From Candidatus Saccharimonadota bacterium (lineage in GTDB: Bacteria; Patescibacteriota; Saccharimonadia; Saccharimonadales; Saccharimonadaceae), in assembly GCA_905372835.1 (NCBI GenBank), contig CAJPQK010000003.1, positions 5,627-69,626 on the forward strand: DNA of 64,000 bases. The letters are read 5' to 3'. The position numbers and the translations under genes were made by a program. The notes under the pieces are model-generated. The model searched no databases. It had not been told where the DNA came from and saw only the letters and a list, made by a program, of their open reading frames with translations. Shown here piece by piece: positions 1 through 7,946 of this stretch (the stretch's first letter is position 1; each line of letters opens with the position of its first letter).

Positions 1-1
1 T

Positions 2-685
2 GCCCGCGACCAGGTGGAAATTGACTTACCAGAGTATCACGAGCATTTCTATTCAGCCGCCAAAAAGGGCTATTCCGGCACGGCGATTTTGTCGAAAATC
101 CGGCCGCTACACTGGCGCGACGGGCTACCGCCGGCTATCATCGAGCGGTTCAATTTGACCGGCGATCAATACGGCAACCCGGCGGACGAGGGGCGCATCA
201 TCACTGCCGAGTTCGACGATTTCTGGGTGGTGACCTGTTATACGCCAAATTCGAAAGGGGATTTGAGCCGGCTGAGTTTGCGCCATGACCAGTGGGATCC
301 GGCAGTGCTGGCGTATCTGGAAGAATTGGAGCTAGTCAAGCCATTACTGTACTGCGGCGATATGAACGTAGCGCATCAAGAAATTGACCTGGCAAATCCA
401 AAGCCTAATGTCGGCAAGCACGGCTTCACTGACGAGGAGCGAGAAGGCTTTCAGAATTATCTAGACGCTGGATTTGTCGACACCTTCCGGGCAGCTTTCC
501 CTGACAAGATCGAGGCTTACACCTGGTGGACGCACTGGGCCAACGCCCGGGCGCGTAATGTCGGCTGGCGGATCGACTATTGGCTGGCATCGCGTGAAAT
601 CGCTGGGCATATCAAAAATCCTGAGATCCACACCGAACAAATGGGCAGCGACCACTGCCCGGTGAGCATTGAGGTTGAGGTATGA
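2..685 (+). CDS. xth: exodeoxyribonuclease III, 5'-truncated by window edge
   Basis: Apurinic/apyrimidinic endonuclease and 3'-5' exonuclease of the exonuclease-endonuclease-phosphatase fold, acting in base excision repair. The visible part carries the family motifs in order: KKGYSGTA near the start, GDMNVAHQEIDL (metal and DNA contact Asp/Asn), GWRIDYWL and the terminal SDHCPV with the catalytic His. The reading frame is open to the window edge (ARDQ precedes a GTG at 14), and about 35 N-terminal residues of a normal family member are missing, so the start lies outside the window. The stop overlaps the next start as ATGA, implying co-transcription with the carboxypeptidase gene. Confidence 0.93.
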   Translation, partial: ARDQVEIDLPEYHEHFYSAAKKGYSGTAILSKIRPLHWRDGLPPAIIERFNLTGDQYGNPADEGRIITAEFDDFWVVTCYTPNSKGDLSRLSLRHDQWDPAVLAYLEELELVKPLLYCGDMNVAHQEIDLANPKPNVGKHGFTDEEREGFQNYLDAGFVDTFRAAFPDKIEAYTWWTHWANARARNVGWRIDYWLASREIAGHIKNPEIHTEQMGSDHCPVSIEVEV

Positions 686-1558
686 AGATCACCAAGCGCT
701 CAAGTGAACGCAAGCTACTCATCAGCATTGGGGCTGTGTTGGTTGTCGCCGGTAGCGCTGTAGCAACTTATTTCACCCTCCATCACTTCAATCCGCCGCA
801 CGCCACTACCCAGCAGCCAATTAGCAAAGAGCGGCCCGCGCCAGCACCCAAAGAAAAAACTCCCGACAGCCAGAAGACTCCAGCGCCAGCCGCGTCGACC
901 ATCGCTCTGCCAAATGCTGCTACGCCGATCCCCGCCCACATTGTCAACAACGCCGATGATGCTGATCTCTGGAAAATTGCTAACAAATCTCGAGCCTTCG
1001 CCAATCCTCGCTATCAGCCAAGCGACCTCCGCCTCGTCAGCGTACCGACATTACCCGGCCGCGGCCAAGACGAGCGCTCGCTCCGCGCCGTCCTCATGCC
1101 TGATCTCGAGAAATTAGTCGCCGCTGCCCGCGCCGCCGGCGTCACCCTCCGCGTCGGCTCAGGCTACCGCAGTTACGCCACCCAAGCCTCGCTCTTCGTT
1201 AGCTACGTCCGCCAGCACGGTGAGGCCGCAGCCAGCCGCTTTAGCTCCCGCCCCGGACACAGCGAGCACCAATCAGGCCTAGCCGTTGACTTCGCTGGCG
1301 CCGACCAAACCTGTTGGGTAGATGATTGTTTCGAACGAACCGCCGCCGGTAAATGGCTGGCCGCCCACGCTCATGAAATACGGCTTTATCCTGCGCTATC
1401 CGAAGGGCAAGGAAAAAATCACCGGCTATCAGTACGAGCCATGGCATTTTCGCTACGTTGGACGGGAACTAGCGGGCGCCTTACAGCAGTCGGGCTTGAC
1501 GATGGAAGAGGCTTGGCCATACATTGAAAAGGCAGCAAGCGAAATCAAACAAAAATAA
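682..1558 (+). pseudogene. VanY-type D-Ala-D-Ala carboxypeptidase, split by a frameshift
   Basis: Peptidase M15B (VanY-like) that would trim D-alanine from peptidoglycan stem peptides outside the cell. An N-terminal membrane anchor (about residues 13-33) and a Pro-rich linker precede the catalytic domain. The first zinc-site motif GHSEHQSGLAVDF is in the frame starting at 682, but the second, EPWHFRYVG, is only in the +1 frame (open to 1558). The neighbouring paralogue at 1648 shows how the pieces join: the frame change falls near 1375, where one extra G within TCATGAAATAC would explain it. Without correction the product lacks its third zinc ligand and ends in an unrelated tail at 1527. It is a sequencing error or a real inactivating mutation; no slippery heptamer is evident. 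Confidence 0.85.
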
Positions 1559-1647
1559 TTTTTATCATCGTCATGATTCCGACGCTCATCCACCAAACGT
1601 ATCAAATTAATCTAGCAAAAACCACCCAATAGCGTATAATACATATC

Positions 1648-2475
1648 ATGTATAAGGGCGGGAAAAATATATTTACTTATTTATTAGCAATGGTTTTATC
1701 GGCGTGGGTAACTTTTACGTTTTTGGTGATTAACGGCACATACGAAACCAACTATGCATACGACCGAATTCAAGCGCAGATAGCAGCCCAACCAACCGTT
1801 TCGCCAGTGAAAACCGTTACTTTTGCTGGTGCCAATAATACGCAATTGAAGTTAAAAATCCCATCACAAAAATTGTTAAAAACCAGCGGTATTTGGGCTT
1901 ACGTATCAAAAACCCAGGGAATTAGCGAAGATTACCAGCCGAAATTAGCAAATCTGGCAGTCGAGCACGGCGACTGGTTGGAAGATAAGCGGGCCAGCGC
2001 CATAATCCAGCCGGAACTAAAAGACATGTTTGCTGCCGCCAAAGCTGCTAAAAACGACCTGATCGTGACCAGCGCCTACCGCTCGGCTGCCAACCAGAAA
2101 AAACTCGTCGCCGAATCGAAAGCCAAAAGCGGCGCCGCTTACACCGAAAAATACGTTAATCAAGCAGGGCACAGCGAGCATCAGCTTGGCCTAGCGGTTG
2201 ATTTATCCAGCTTTGATAAAGACTGCAAAGCCAATTTCTCCCGCTGCAGCCTGAAAAAGGAAACTGCCGCCTGGCTGGCGAACAATTCTTACAAATACGG
2301 CTTTATTCTGCGCTACCCGGAAGGTAAAGAAGACCTCACTGGCATAGAAGCCGAAAGCTGGCACTTCCGTTACGTCGGTAAAGATATGGCGAAATTAGTC
2401 CGCGACTCAGGATTGACCTTTGATGAAATATATAAAAAGATTTCCGGAAACGATAAAAATTACAATCAAAAATAG
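1648..2475 (+). CDS. VanY-type D-alanyl-D-alanine carboxypeptidase
   Basis: Intact 275-residue paralogue of the preceding gene. A membrane anchor occupies about residues 8-28, followed by an extracytoplasmic M15B domain with GHSEHQLGLAVDL (zinc His and Asp) and ESWHFRYVG (catalytic Glu and zinc His). It should hydrolyse the terminal D-Ala of muropeptides. The TATAAT box at 1635-1640 ends 7 nt before the ATG, so the transcript probably starts at or next to the start codon. The tandem arrangement suggests a duplication of which the first copy is now broken. Confidence 0.9.
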   Translation: MYKGGKNIFTYLLAMVLSAWVTFTFLVINGTYETNYAYDRIQAQIAAQPTVSPVKTVTFAGANNTQLKLKIPSQKLLKTSGIWAYVSKTQGISEDYQPKLANLAVEHGDWLEDKRASAIIQPELKDMFAAAKAAKNDLIVTSAYRSAANQKKLVAESKAKSGAAYTEKYVNQAGHSEHQLGLAVDLSSFDKDCKANFSRCSLKKETAAWLANNSYKYGFILRYPEGKEDLTGIEAESWHFRYVGKDMAKLVRDSGLTFDEIYKKISGNDKNYNQK

Positions 2476-2517
2476 AAAAAACAGAACCGTAAGATATCCA
2501 GAATATTCAGCCGTGCG

Positions 2518-2886
2518 CTACTTGGTAATAAATTCCTCTTCGATAAGAATCGTTAATTCGTATAATTTTTGGACACCGTTTTCCAATTGGTAATAATAGC
2601 GAATATAAAACAATTCCAAAGTAAACAGTGCTAGCACCATAATTCCAGACAAAACCGTCAGCAATCCGTCAATAGTCAACGACGATAGCCAGAAGAACAT
2701 TCCTAGCGCACAAAGACACAACAGAGCAAAGAAGAATGTCACCAACAAATGCACCAGCCGCTCATGTTGAAACTCGGTAATTCGAGCATGATGGAACCGC
2801 GCCAAATCACGCAAATCTTCTTTATTTTTAGCTTTTTTTAAGCGAATTTTGACGGCTTGTTTGTGAGTCAGCATTTGCTTATACAT
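2518..2886 (-). CDS. small two-TM membrane protein, unknown
   Basis: Unrecognised protein of 122 residues. A basic N-terminal helix (KQAVKIRLKKAKNKEDLRD) is followed by two hydrophobic segments (LLVTFFFALLCLCALGMFFW and a second one containing GIMVLALFTLELF) and a short acidic C-terminal helix, so most of it should sit in the cytoplasmic membrane with both ends inside. The frame is open further upstream, but the start at 2886 is chosen because TATACT at 2898-2893 ends exactly 6 nt before this ATG, as for many genes here, and the longer form would run through the promoter of the divergent gene at 2944. Confidence 0.7.
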   Translation of the reverse strand: MYKQMLTHKQAVKIRLKKAKNKEDLRDLARFHHARITEFQHERLVHLLVTFFFALLCLCALGMFFWLSSLTIDGLLTVLSGIMVLALFTLELFYIRYYYQLENGVQKLYELTILIEEEFITK

Positions 2887-2943
2887 AAGCAGAGTATAGC
2901 TCGAAATGCGCAAATCGACAAATAGATACGCTACAATAAACAT

Positions 2944-3732
2944 ATGGACATGAAATTTTGGAAAAAACAAGAACTGGGCAAACCACTTTTTCCCGACGTT
3001 GAATGGAACAAGCCAGAACGGCGAGACCAAGCAGGGAGGCTGGGGATTATCGGCGGCAATAAATTAGGATTTTTAGCAGTCGCGGAAAGTTACCAAGAAG
3101 CCCTTAAAACTGGGGTCGGTGAGACTCGTGTATTGCTACCAGACGCTTTGAAAAAAAATGTTCCATCGGCCATGACCGACGTACTATTCGCACCAACAAA
3201 CCAATCCGGTAGCCTGGCCAACGAAGCCCTTAATGAGGCGCTGGCATTAGAAAATTGGGCTGACGTGTTGTTATTATGTGGCGATGCTGGGCGCAATAGT
3301 CAAACCTCAATCGTCTACGAAGAATTGATAAAAAAAGCCAACATTCCCGTCGTCTTAACACGAGATGCCATTGACCTAGTTCAGAATAGCTTTGCCGAAA
3401 TCCTCGAAAATCCTCACGTAGTTTTCATAGCGAGCCTAGCACAAACCCAGAAAATTTTTCGCGCCGTCTATTATCCAAAAATCATCACCTTCAGTATTCA
3501 ATTGGCACAACTTGTCGACATTCTCCACAAATTCACCATCACCTATCCCGTTACCATCTGTGTCTTTCATGCTGACAATCTGATAATTGCTCATGGCGGC
3601 GAAGTCGTCACTCAAAACTGGAACGCGCCGATGGCAATCTGGCGAGGAACCGTTGGGGCGCGCGCGGCGAGCTACCTGGTCTGGTCCCCAGAATCACCGT
3701 TGGCCGCGATTAGTACTGCTATTTCTTCATAA
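2944..3732 (+). CDS. NAD(P)H-hydrate dehydratase / ribokinase-fold-like protein
   Basis: 262 residues. The N-terminal AGRLGIIGGNKLGFLAVAES followed by GVGETRVLLPDAL and PSAMTDVLFAP resembles the nucleotide-fold layout of the C-terminal YjeF (NnrD) family, which repairs hydrated NAD(P)H using ADP or ATP. The C-terminal part HADNLIIAHGGEVVTQ is also in keeping with it, but the GxGD catalytic motif of the family is not clear, so the activity is uncertain. TACAAT at 2932-2937 ends 6 nt before the ATG. The gene diverges from the small membrane protein. The alternative is a degenerate ribokinase-superfamily protein without dehydratase activity. Confidence 0.5.
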   Translation: MDMKFWKKQELGKPLFPDVEWNKPERRDQAGRLGIIGGNKLGFLAVAESYQEALKTGVGETRVLLPDALKKNVPSAMTDVLFAPTNQSGSLANEALNEALALENWADVLLLCGDAGRNSQTSIVYEELIKKANIPVVLTRDAIDLVQNSFAEILENPHVVFIASLAQTQKIFRAVYYPKIITFSIQLAQLVDILHKFTITYPVTICVFHADNLIIAHGGEVVTQNWNAPMAIWRGTVGARAASYLVWSPESPLAAISTAISS

Positions 3733-3756
3733 ATAAAATCGCCCAAACTGGACGAT
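3731..3756 (-). terminator. intrinsic terminator of tRNA-Leu
   Basis: On the minus strand, ATCGTCC-agttt-GGGCGAT (7 bp with one G-T) is followed by TTTATTT. It lies 19 nt past the CCA end of tRNA-Leu and just after the convergent gene ending at 3732. Confidence 0.7.
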
Positions 3757-3774
3757 CAAGCCTGAAGCAATCTC

Positions 3775-3861
3775 TGGTACCGCGGGCCGGACTTGAACCG
3801 GCACGAGCTATTGCTCACCAGATTTTGAGTCTAGCGCGTCTACCAATTCCGCCACCGCGGC
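3775..3861 (-). tRNA. tRNA-Leu (anticodon CAA)
   Basis: 87-nt class II tRNA on the minus strand. The acceptor stem is GCCGCGG/CCGCGGT with discriminator A and encoded CCA. The anticodon stem ctaga/tctgg closes loop ctCAAaa, giving anticodon CAA for UUG. A long variable arm (gtgagcaatagctc) and a T-arm with GGTTCAAGTCC are present. A promoter TTGTGG (3918-3913), 17 nt, TACAAT (3895-3890) lies directly upstream. Confidence 0.96.
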
Positions 3862-3889
3862 ACAAGAGAACGCTTCAAACTACCGTTCG

Positions 3890-3918
3890 ATTGTACCATA
3901 ACCGCCTCTCAGCCACAA
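3890..3918 (-). promoter_or_regulatory. promoter of tRNA-Leu
   Basis: TTGTGG, 17-nt spacer, TACAAT on the minus strand, ending about 28 nt upstream of the mature tRNA 5' end. Confidence 0.65.
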
Positions 3919-3964
3919 GCATGACTTTTATTTACCGCCAATTTCCCGTATAATGAAAGGAGCT

Positions 3965-5302
3965 ATGTATCCGACGGATGATCAATCAAACGGTCGAGTG
4001 GGTATGCCGCCATCAGATCAGCGCCGACCTCTCACGCCACCACCTCGCGACCCAGCAGCCTCAAAAAACGCCGCCGCGGATATTATTCGTGGACAACTTA
4101 ATGCTATTTACGCCAAATCAGAGGAGCGACCCACCTCACCGCAAGCTGCCCAACCGCAGCCAATCCCAGCTCCAACCCAGATTAAGACGCCTCAGCCCAA
4201 ACCGCAGACTGAACCACAACCAAAGCTTGCGCAGAGCACCCATCACGCTATGCGAACTGCACCAATTACCGAAGAGCCAAAACAATCAGAGCCCAAACCG
4301 CAAGCCGCCCAATCACAATCGCCTGTCCACACGCAAGTCTCAGCCGACCAATGGAAGCAATATCACAGCGCTTGGCAAAAATACTACCAAATGTACTATG
4401 AGCGTTATTATGCTGGTAATATTGCTGCCAAAAACCGTGAAATCTCTCGCCTAACCAAAGAAACGCAAAAAAACACACCAAACACTAGCACTGATGAACC
4501 AACAGACCCGCAAGCGATTGCCATCAAGGAGCTCCGTAGTCAAATCCAACAAAAAGTCCGTGAATCCGCCCAAAAAGTTAAGAAATCTCGTCATTTTATC
4601 CCAGCCATTGCCGGTATATCAGTCCTCTTGATTTTCATGTTTTTACAATACAATCGTATTATCTTTGGCGCAGTCGCCGCTTATACTACTCCTGGCGCAA
4701 TTAACCCACAGAATATCATTGTCGATGCTTCCACTGACGCTTCTGTCAGCTCTGAGCCTCGCATGATTATCCCTAAAATAAATGTTGACGCGCCTGTTGT
4801 TTATGGCGCCGCCAGCGACACAAAATCACAATCAGAAGCCATGAAGCGGGGAATTGCTCACTTTTCAATTCCGGGCGCCAGTGCCGTGCCAGGACAGGTC
4901 GGCAACGCAGTCTTTGCTGCCCACTCCAGTAATGATGCTTTTGCTGCTGGTGATTATAAGTTTGTGTTTGCACAGAATGAAAAATTGGTTAAGGGCGATA
5001 TAATTTACATGAACTATAATAGCAAGCGCTATACGTATAAAATTACTTCCACAGAGGTTGTTATGCCAAGTGAGGTCTCGAAGGTCCAACTCAACACCAA
5101 TAAACCAATGTTAACATTGGTGAGCTGCGTACCTCTAGGAACGGCAGAAAAACGTCTCCTGGTTTTTGCTGAACAAATCAACCCCGACCCCAACAAGGCT
5201 ACCTCAACAAGCGAATCAGGCTCGTCTCAGCAGCAGGGAAATAACTCCGCCATTCCCGGAAAACCCGAGCCGACCATCTTAGAACGGCTCTTCGGTGGAT
5301 AA
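3965..5302 (+). CDS. sortase (class C-like transpeptidase) with Pro/Gln-rich N-terminus
   Basis: Membrane-anchored cysteine transpeptidase that attaches LPxTG proteins to the cell wall; the window encodes a matching substrate (LPRTG, 29270-30424). 445 residues: a Pro/Gln-rich disordered region (about 10-120), a Tyr-rich stretch (YYQMYYERYY), a coiled-coil-like helix, one membrane segment (about 205-225) and the sortase barrel. The catalytic triad is visible as His in FAAHSS (about 320), Cys in TLVSCVP (about 388) and Arg in EKRLLVF (about 397). The N-terminal cytoplasmic region is much longer than in typical sortases. The start at 3965 is chosen because an earlier in-frame ATG at 3953 lies inside the -10 box TATAAT (3949-3954). 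Confidence 0.9.
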   Translation: MYPTDDQSNGRVGMPPSDQRRPLTPPPRDPAASKNAAADIIRGQLNAIYAKSEERPTSPQAAQPQPIPAPTQIKTPQPKPQTEPQPKLAQSTHHAMRTAPITEEPKQSEPKPQAAQSQSPVHTQVSADQWKQYHSAWQKYYQMYYERYYAGNIAAKNREISRLTKETQKNTPNTSTDEPTDPQAIAIKELRSQIQQKVRESAQKVKKSRHFIPAIAGISVLLIFMFLQYNRIIFGAVAAYTTPGAINPQNIIVDASTDASVSSEPRMIIPKINVDAPVVYGAASDTKSQSEAMKRGIAHFSIPGASAVPGQVGNAVFAAHSSNDAFAAGDYKFVFAQNEKLVKGDIIYMNYNSKRYTYKITSTEVVMPSEVSKVQLNTNKPMLTLVSCVPLGTAEKRLLVFAEQINPDPNKATSTSESGSSQQQGNNSAIPGKPEPTILERLFGG

Positions 5303-5317
5303 AATATAAATAGCGAC

Positions 5318-6814
5318 TTAATTAAAGAAACCTGTTGATCCGGTGTCCATGTTCATCTTACTCAGAACAATTTTTCCCGCCGCATTCACCGTTAGCCCAT
5401 AGACATAGCGCTGATTTGACGACAGAACCGCGCCCAAATCCTTATGCGCGTCCAGTAGCGTATGTGCATTTGTGCCGTCAAATTCACGAATTTCCATTTT
5501 TCCTGAAGTTGAAATACTGCGAATGTAAAAATTATCAAGCCATTTCACTTCTTGCGCAACACCAATGTTAAATACCTTCGATAACTCTTGACGCTCCAAA
5601 TCGTACGATTGCAACATCGCACCGTTTTGCGCTACCACAAATCGCCCAGCGTTATCCAACGTTATATTCGTTGTCGCATTTTCCGTCTTAATAATCTTCG
5701 CTGTTTTTAAGAATTCCTTTTGTTGATCTTTTGAGTCTGAAATATCGCCGCGATAGATTGTCATTTTCTGACCAACTGCCAAAACCACGGTATCTTTATT
5801 AAAATATCGAGATGTCCGAATTACTGGCTTCTCTTCAGTTGTAAAACTACCAATTACAAACGGATGCTTCCAATCTCTCTTCCAGACTCCCGCAATCCTC
5901 TTACCGTCGCCAATCGCTATATATGACAAGCGGTCATCGCCATACAGCTTAAACGACTCTACGCCGGTTAAAATAGGACTGGAAATTGTTGAGCTGTCAA
6001 GATCAACTCGCCTAAGCTCACCACTATCCTGCAAAATATACACCGCATGCGCGCCAGTTCCAGAAAAACCAATTTGCTTAACTCCCAGACCCGTCATCGC
6101 TGTTATATCGATAATTTTTTCTGAATTTTCTCTATCAAAAACCAACCACTGTACGCCTGTCGTGTTATTTTCTGCTGGATACACGTGCTTCACTAAAACA
6201 TACCGCGAATCACGATCCCATTCCGCCACCGAAAATGCGTGACCGTCAGCAGACAGGGAATAGCCAGCTAAAACGTTCGTGCTGAGTGCATGTTCCGTAA
6301 ATTTTTCTTTGTCCTTACCGGTGTCACGTATGTCGCCAATAGTCATTATTGGTGCTTTATCCTTCACCCCAAACCCTATCAAAAAATTACCGCCTGGCGA
6401 CAGAGAGACAAATTGTACTGTATCAAGCGTTTTTACCTCTGTTGTCTCGCGATTGACAGGAACAAGTCGAGCATAATTTAAGTTTGTTACTGTATTAGAC
6501 TTAATATCGACCGTCTTTTGCCACGGCTCATATTTATCCAATTTCATCGCAAACGTATGTTTTCCTGGTAAAACCGTGCTCTTCGTCGAGGTTCGACGCA
6601 ACTCCATATCATCGACATAAACTAGCGCACCACTGGGATGAGATTCATACTGAACAAGACCCGTTTGCTGCAACTCTTTTGTGTTAGGGTTAAACGTATA
6701 GCCAAGCATTCTAAACGTCAAAAACACCAATAGTCCAACCATAGCCAGCGTCATCAACGCGTACACAAAAGTCCGCCGCGCGAGCTCTTTGGTGCGATTT
6801 CTTTTCTGGTACAT
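5318..6814 (-). CDS. PEGA-domain membrane-anchored protein with propeller-like C-terminus
   Basis: 498 residues, exported and N-terminally anchored. A membrane segment (about 15-36) is followed by a PEGA domain (about 50-105: QYESHPSGALVYVDDMEL, then PGKHTFAMKLDKYEPWQKTV), a surface beta-domain. The remaining ~390 residues alternate short beta strands (FVSLSPGGNFLIGFG, YSLSADGHAFSVAEW, VVAQNGAMLQSYDL), suggesting a beta-propeller. No catalytic residues are evident; a cell-envelope binding role is inference. TATAAT at 6830-6825 lies 10 nt upstream of the ATG. It diverges from the DUF4367 gene and converges on the sortase gene. Confidence 0.75.
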   Translation of the reverse strand: MYQKRNRTKELARRTFVYALMTLAMVGLLVFLTFRMLGYTFNPNTKELQQTGLVQYESHPSGALVYVDDMELRRTSTKSTVLPGKHTFAMKLDKYEPWQKTVDIKSNTVTNLNYARLVPVNRETTEVKTLDTVQFVSLSPGGNFLIGFGVKDKAPIMTIGDIRDTGKDKEKFTEHALSTNVLAGYSLSADGHAFSVAEWDRDSRYVLVKHVYPAENNTTGVQWLVFDRENSEKIIDITAMTGLGVKQIGFSGTGAHAVYILQDSGELRRVDLDSSTISSPILTGVESFKLYGDDRLSYIAIGDGKRIAGVWKRDWKHPFVIGSFTTEEKPVIRTSRYFNKDTVVLAVGQKMTIYRGDISDSKDQQKEFLKTAKIIKTENATTNITLDNAGRFVVAQNGAMLQSYDLERQELSKVFNIGVAQEVKWLDNFYIRSISTSGKMEIREFDGTNAHTLLDAHKDLGAVLSSNQRYVYGLTVNAAGKIVLSKMNMDTGSTGFFN

Positions 6815-6844
6815 AATCAGGGAGATTATAACATATTTTTACAC

Positions 6845-6881
6845 TTGAAAAAACCGTAGGCGGTTTGTACTATATATAGTA
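6845..6881 (+). promoter_or_regulatory. promoter with two palindromes (candidate operators)
   Basis: TTGAAA (6845-6850), 17 nt, TACTAT (6868-6873). The spacer is an inverted repeat AAACCG-tagg-CGGTTT (6851-6866), and the -10 lies in the perfect 14-bp palindrome TACTATATATAGTA (6868-6881). It is followed by AGGGGGA just before the ATG at 6904. Two dyads laid on one promoter suggest a repressor site. Confidence 0.55.
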
Positions 6882-6903
6882 GGAATAAACATTAGGGGGA
6901 TTA

Positions 6904-7917
6904 ATGGCAAGTAAAAATTATGTAGTCATCAACGGACGCGCCTATAACACCATAACTGGCATGGTAATGAATGATGTTGATGTAAAAAAAATTGAAATAA
7001 AACGAGACCAATTAAGTAATAACCGCGGCACAGCAGTATCGCGCATTCATGCCGCTCACATCCAAAAATCAAGTACCTTAAATCGCCGGCACGTTAAAAA
7101 ACCGCAAGGAGTGCCTCTTGCTGCCAAAACTCAGAAACCCCGCGTCACCGCGCAACAACACGTTGCCGTAAAAAAATTTGCCCCAGCAACATCCAAGCCA
7201 GCCCCTCAGCAAACTGCCATCAACCGGCCAGCCGAAACACACCCTATCATTAGGCGCGCACAACAGAGACCACTCAGCACTAATAACCAATTACGAAAAG
7301 ATCGTCGCCCAATGCCTATCGTCAAAACTCCAGCCATCATCCCGCAAAAAATCGAAAAACCGGCCGCAAAAACCGCTAAAGAACTGAAAAACGAAGCCAT
7401 TGAAAAAGCCTTATCGAATGAGATTGCCAGCAACAAAAAAACCCGTCGACGCCAGAAAAAAGGCGGCGCACTGCGCCTACTAAACACCTTTTCTGTCGGG
7501 TTTGCAGTGATGTTACTTGGTGGCTACTTAACATACTTAAGCATGCCAAACATCTCTATAAAAATGGCAGCAGTCCAATCGGGAATTGACGCCAAATATC
7601 CAGGCTACAAGCCCGACGGCTACGCATTAAACGGCCCAATTAAATTCAAATCCGGCGAAGTTACTATGCGCTATGCCTATGCCGACGGCAGCTCAGCTTA
7701 CACCATAACTCAGCAGAAAAGCAATTGGAATTCATCAGCCGTCAAGGAGTTTTTCTCTGAAAAACATAAATCGCCGAACACCACGATGATTGATGGACTA
7801 ACAATTTACAGCGGCGGCAAGGAAGCTGCTTGGGTAAATGGTGGTATTTTATACCAAATTAGCGGTGACGCCAATCTCTCTAGCGACCAAATCCAGAAAA
7901 TTGCCGCCAGCCTGTAG
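6904..7917 (+). CDS. DUF4367-type single-pass membrane protein
   Basis: 337 residues. A basic, Ala/Pro/Lys-rich cytoplasmic region (1-185) precedes one membrane segment (about 196-216, FSVGFAVMLLGGYLTYLSM). The extracytoplasmic domain carries the DUF4367 pattern: GYALNGPIKFKSGEVTMRYA, TITQQKSNWNSS, and the terminal WVNGGILYQISGDANLSSDQ with an IQKIAASL ending. The function is unknown; related domains occur in proteins interacting with anti-sigma factors or envelope stress systems, so a signalling role is possible but unproven. It is one of few genes here with both a Shine-Dalgarno (AGGGGG) and a leader of about 24 nt. Confidence 0.75.
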   Translation: MASKNYVVINGRAYNTITGMVMNDVDVKKIEIKRDQLSNNRGTAVSRIHAAHIQKSSTLNRRHVKKPQGVPLAAKTQKPRVTAQQHVAVKKFAPATSKPAPQQTAINRPAETHPIIRRAQQRPLSTNNQLRKDRRPMPIVKTPAIIPQKIEKPAAKTAKELKNEAIEKALSNEIASNKKTRRRQKKGGALRLLNTFSVGFAVMLLGGYLTYLSMPNISIKMAAVQSGIDAKYPGYKPDGYALNGPIKFKSGEVTMRYAYADGSSAYTITQQKSNWNSSAVKEFFSEKHKSPNTTMIDGLTIYSGGKEAAWVNGGILYQISGDANLSSDQIQKIAASL

Positions 7918-7946
7918 CCACATATATAACGTGCTATAATTTACCC

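Noticed and set aside
1370..1380. Programmed frameshift in the first VanY gene
   Set aside because: No slippery heptamer, no internal Shine-Dalgarno at the site and no downstream pseudoknot; the paralogue needs none.
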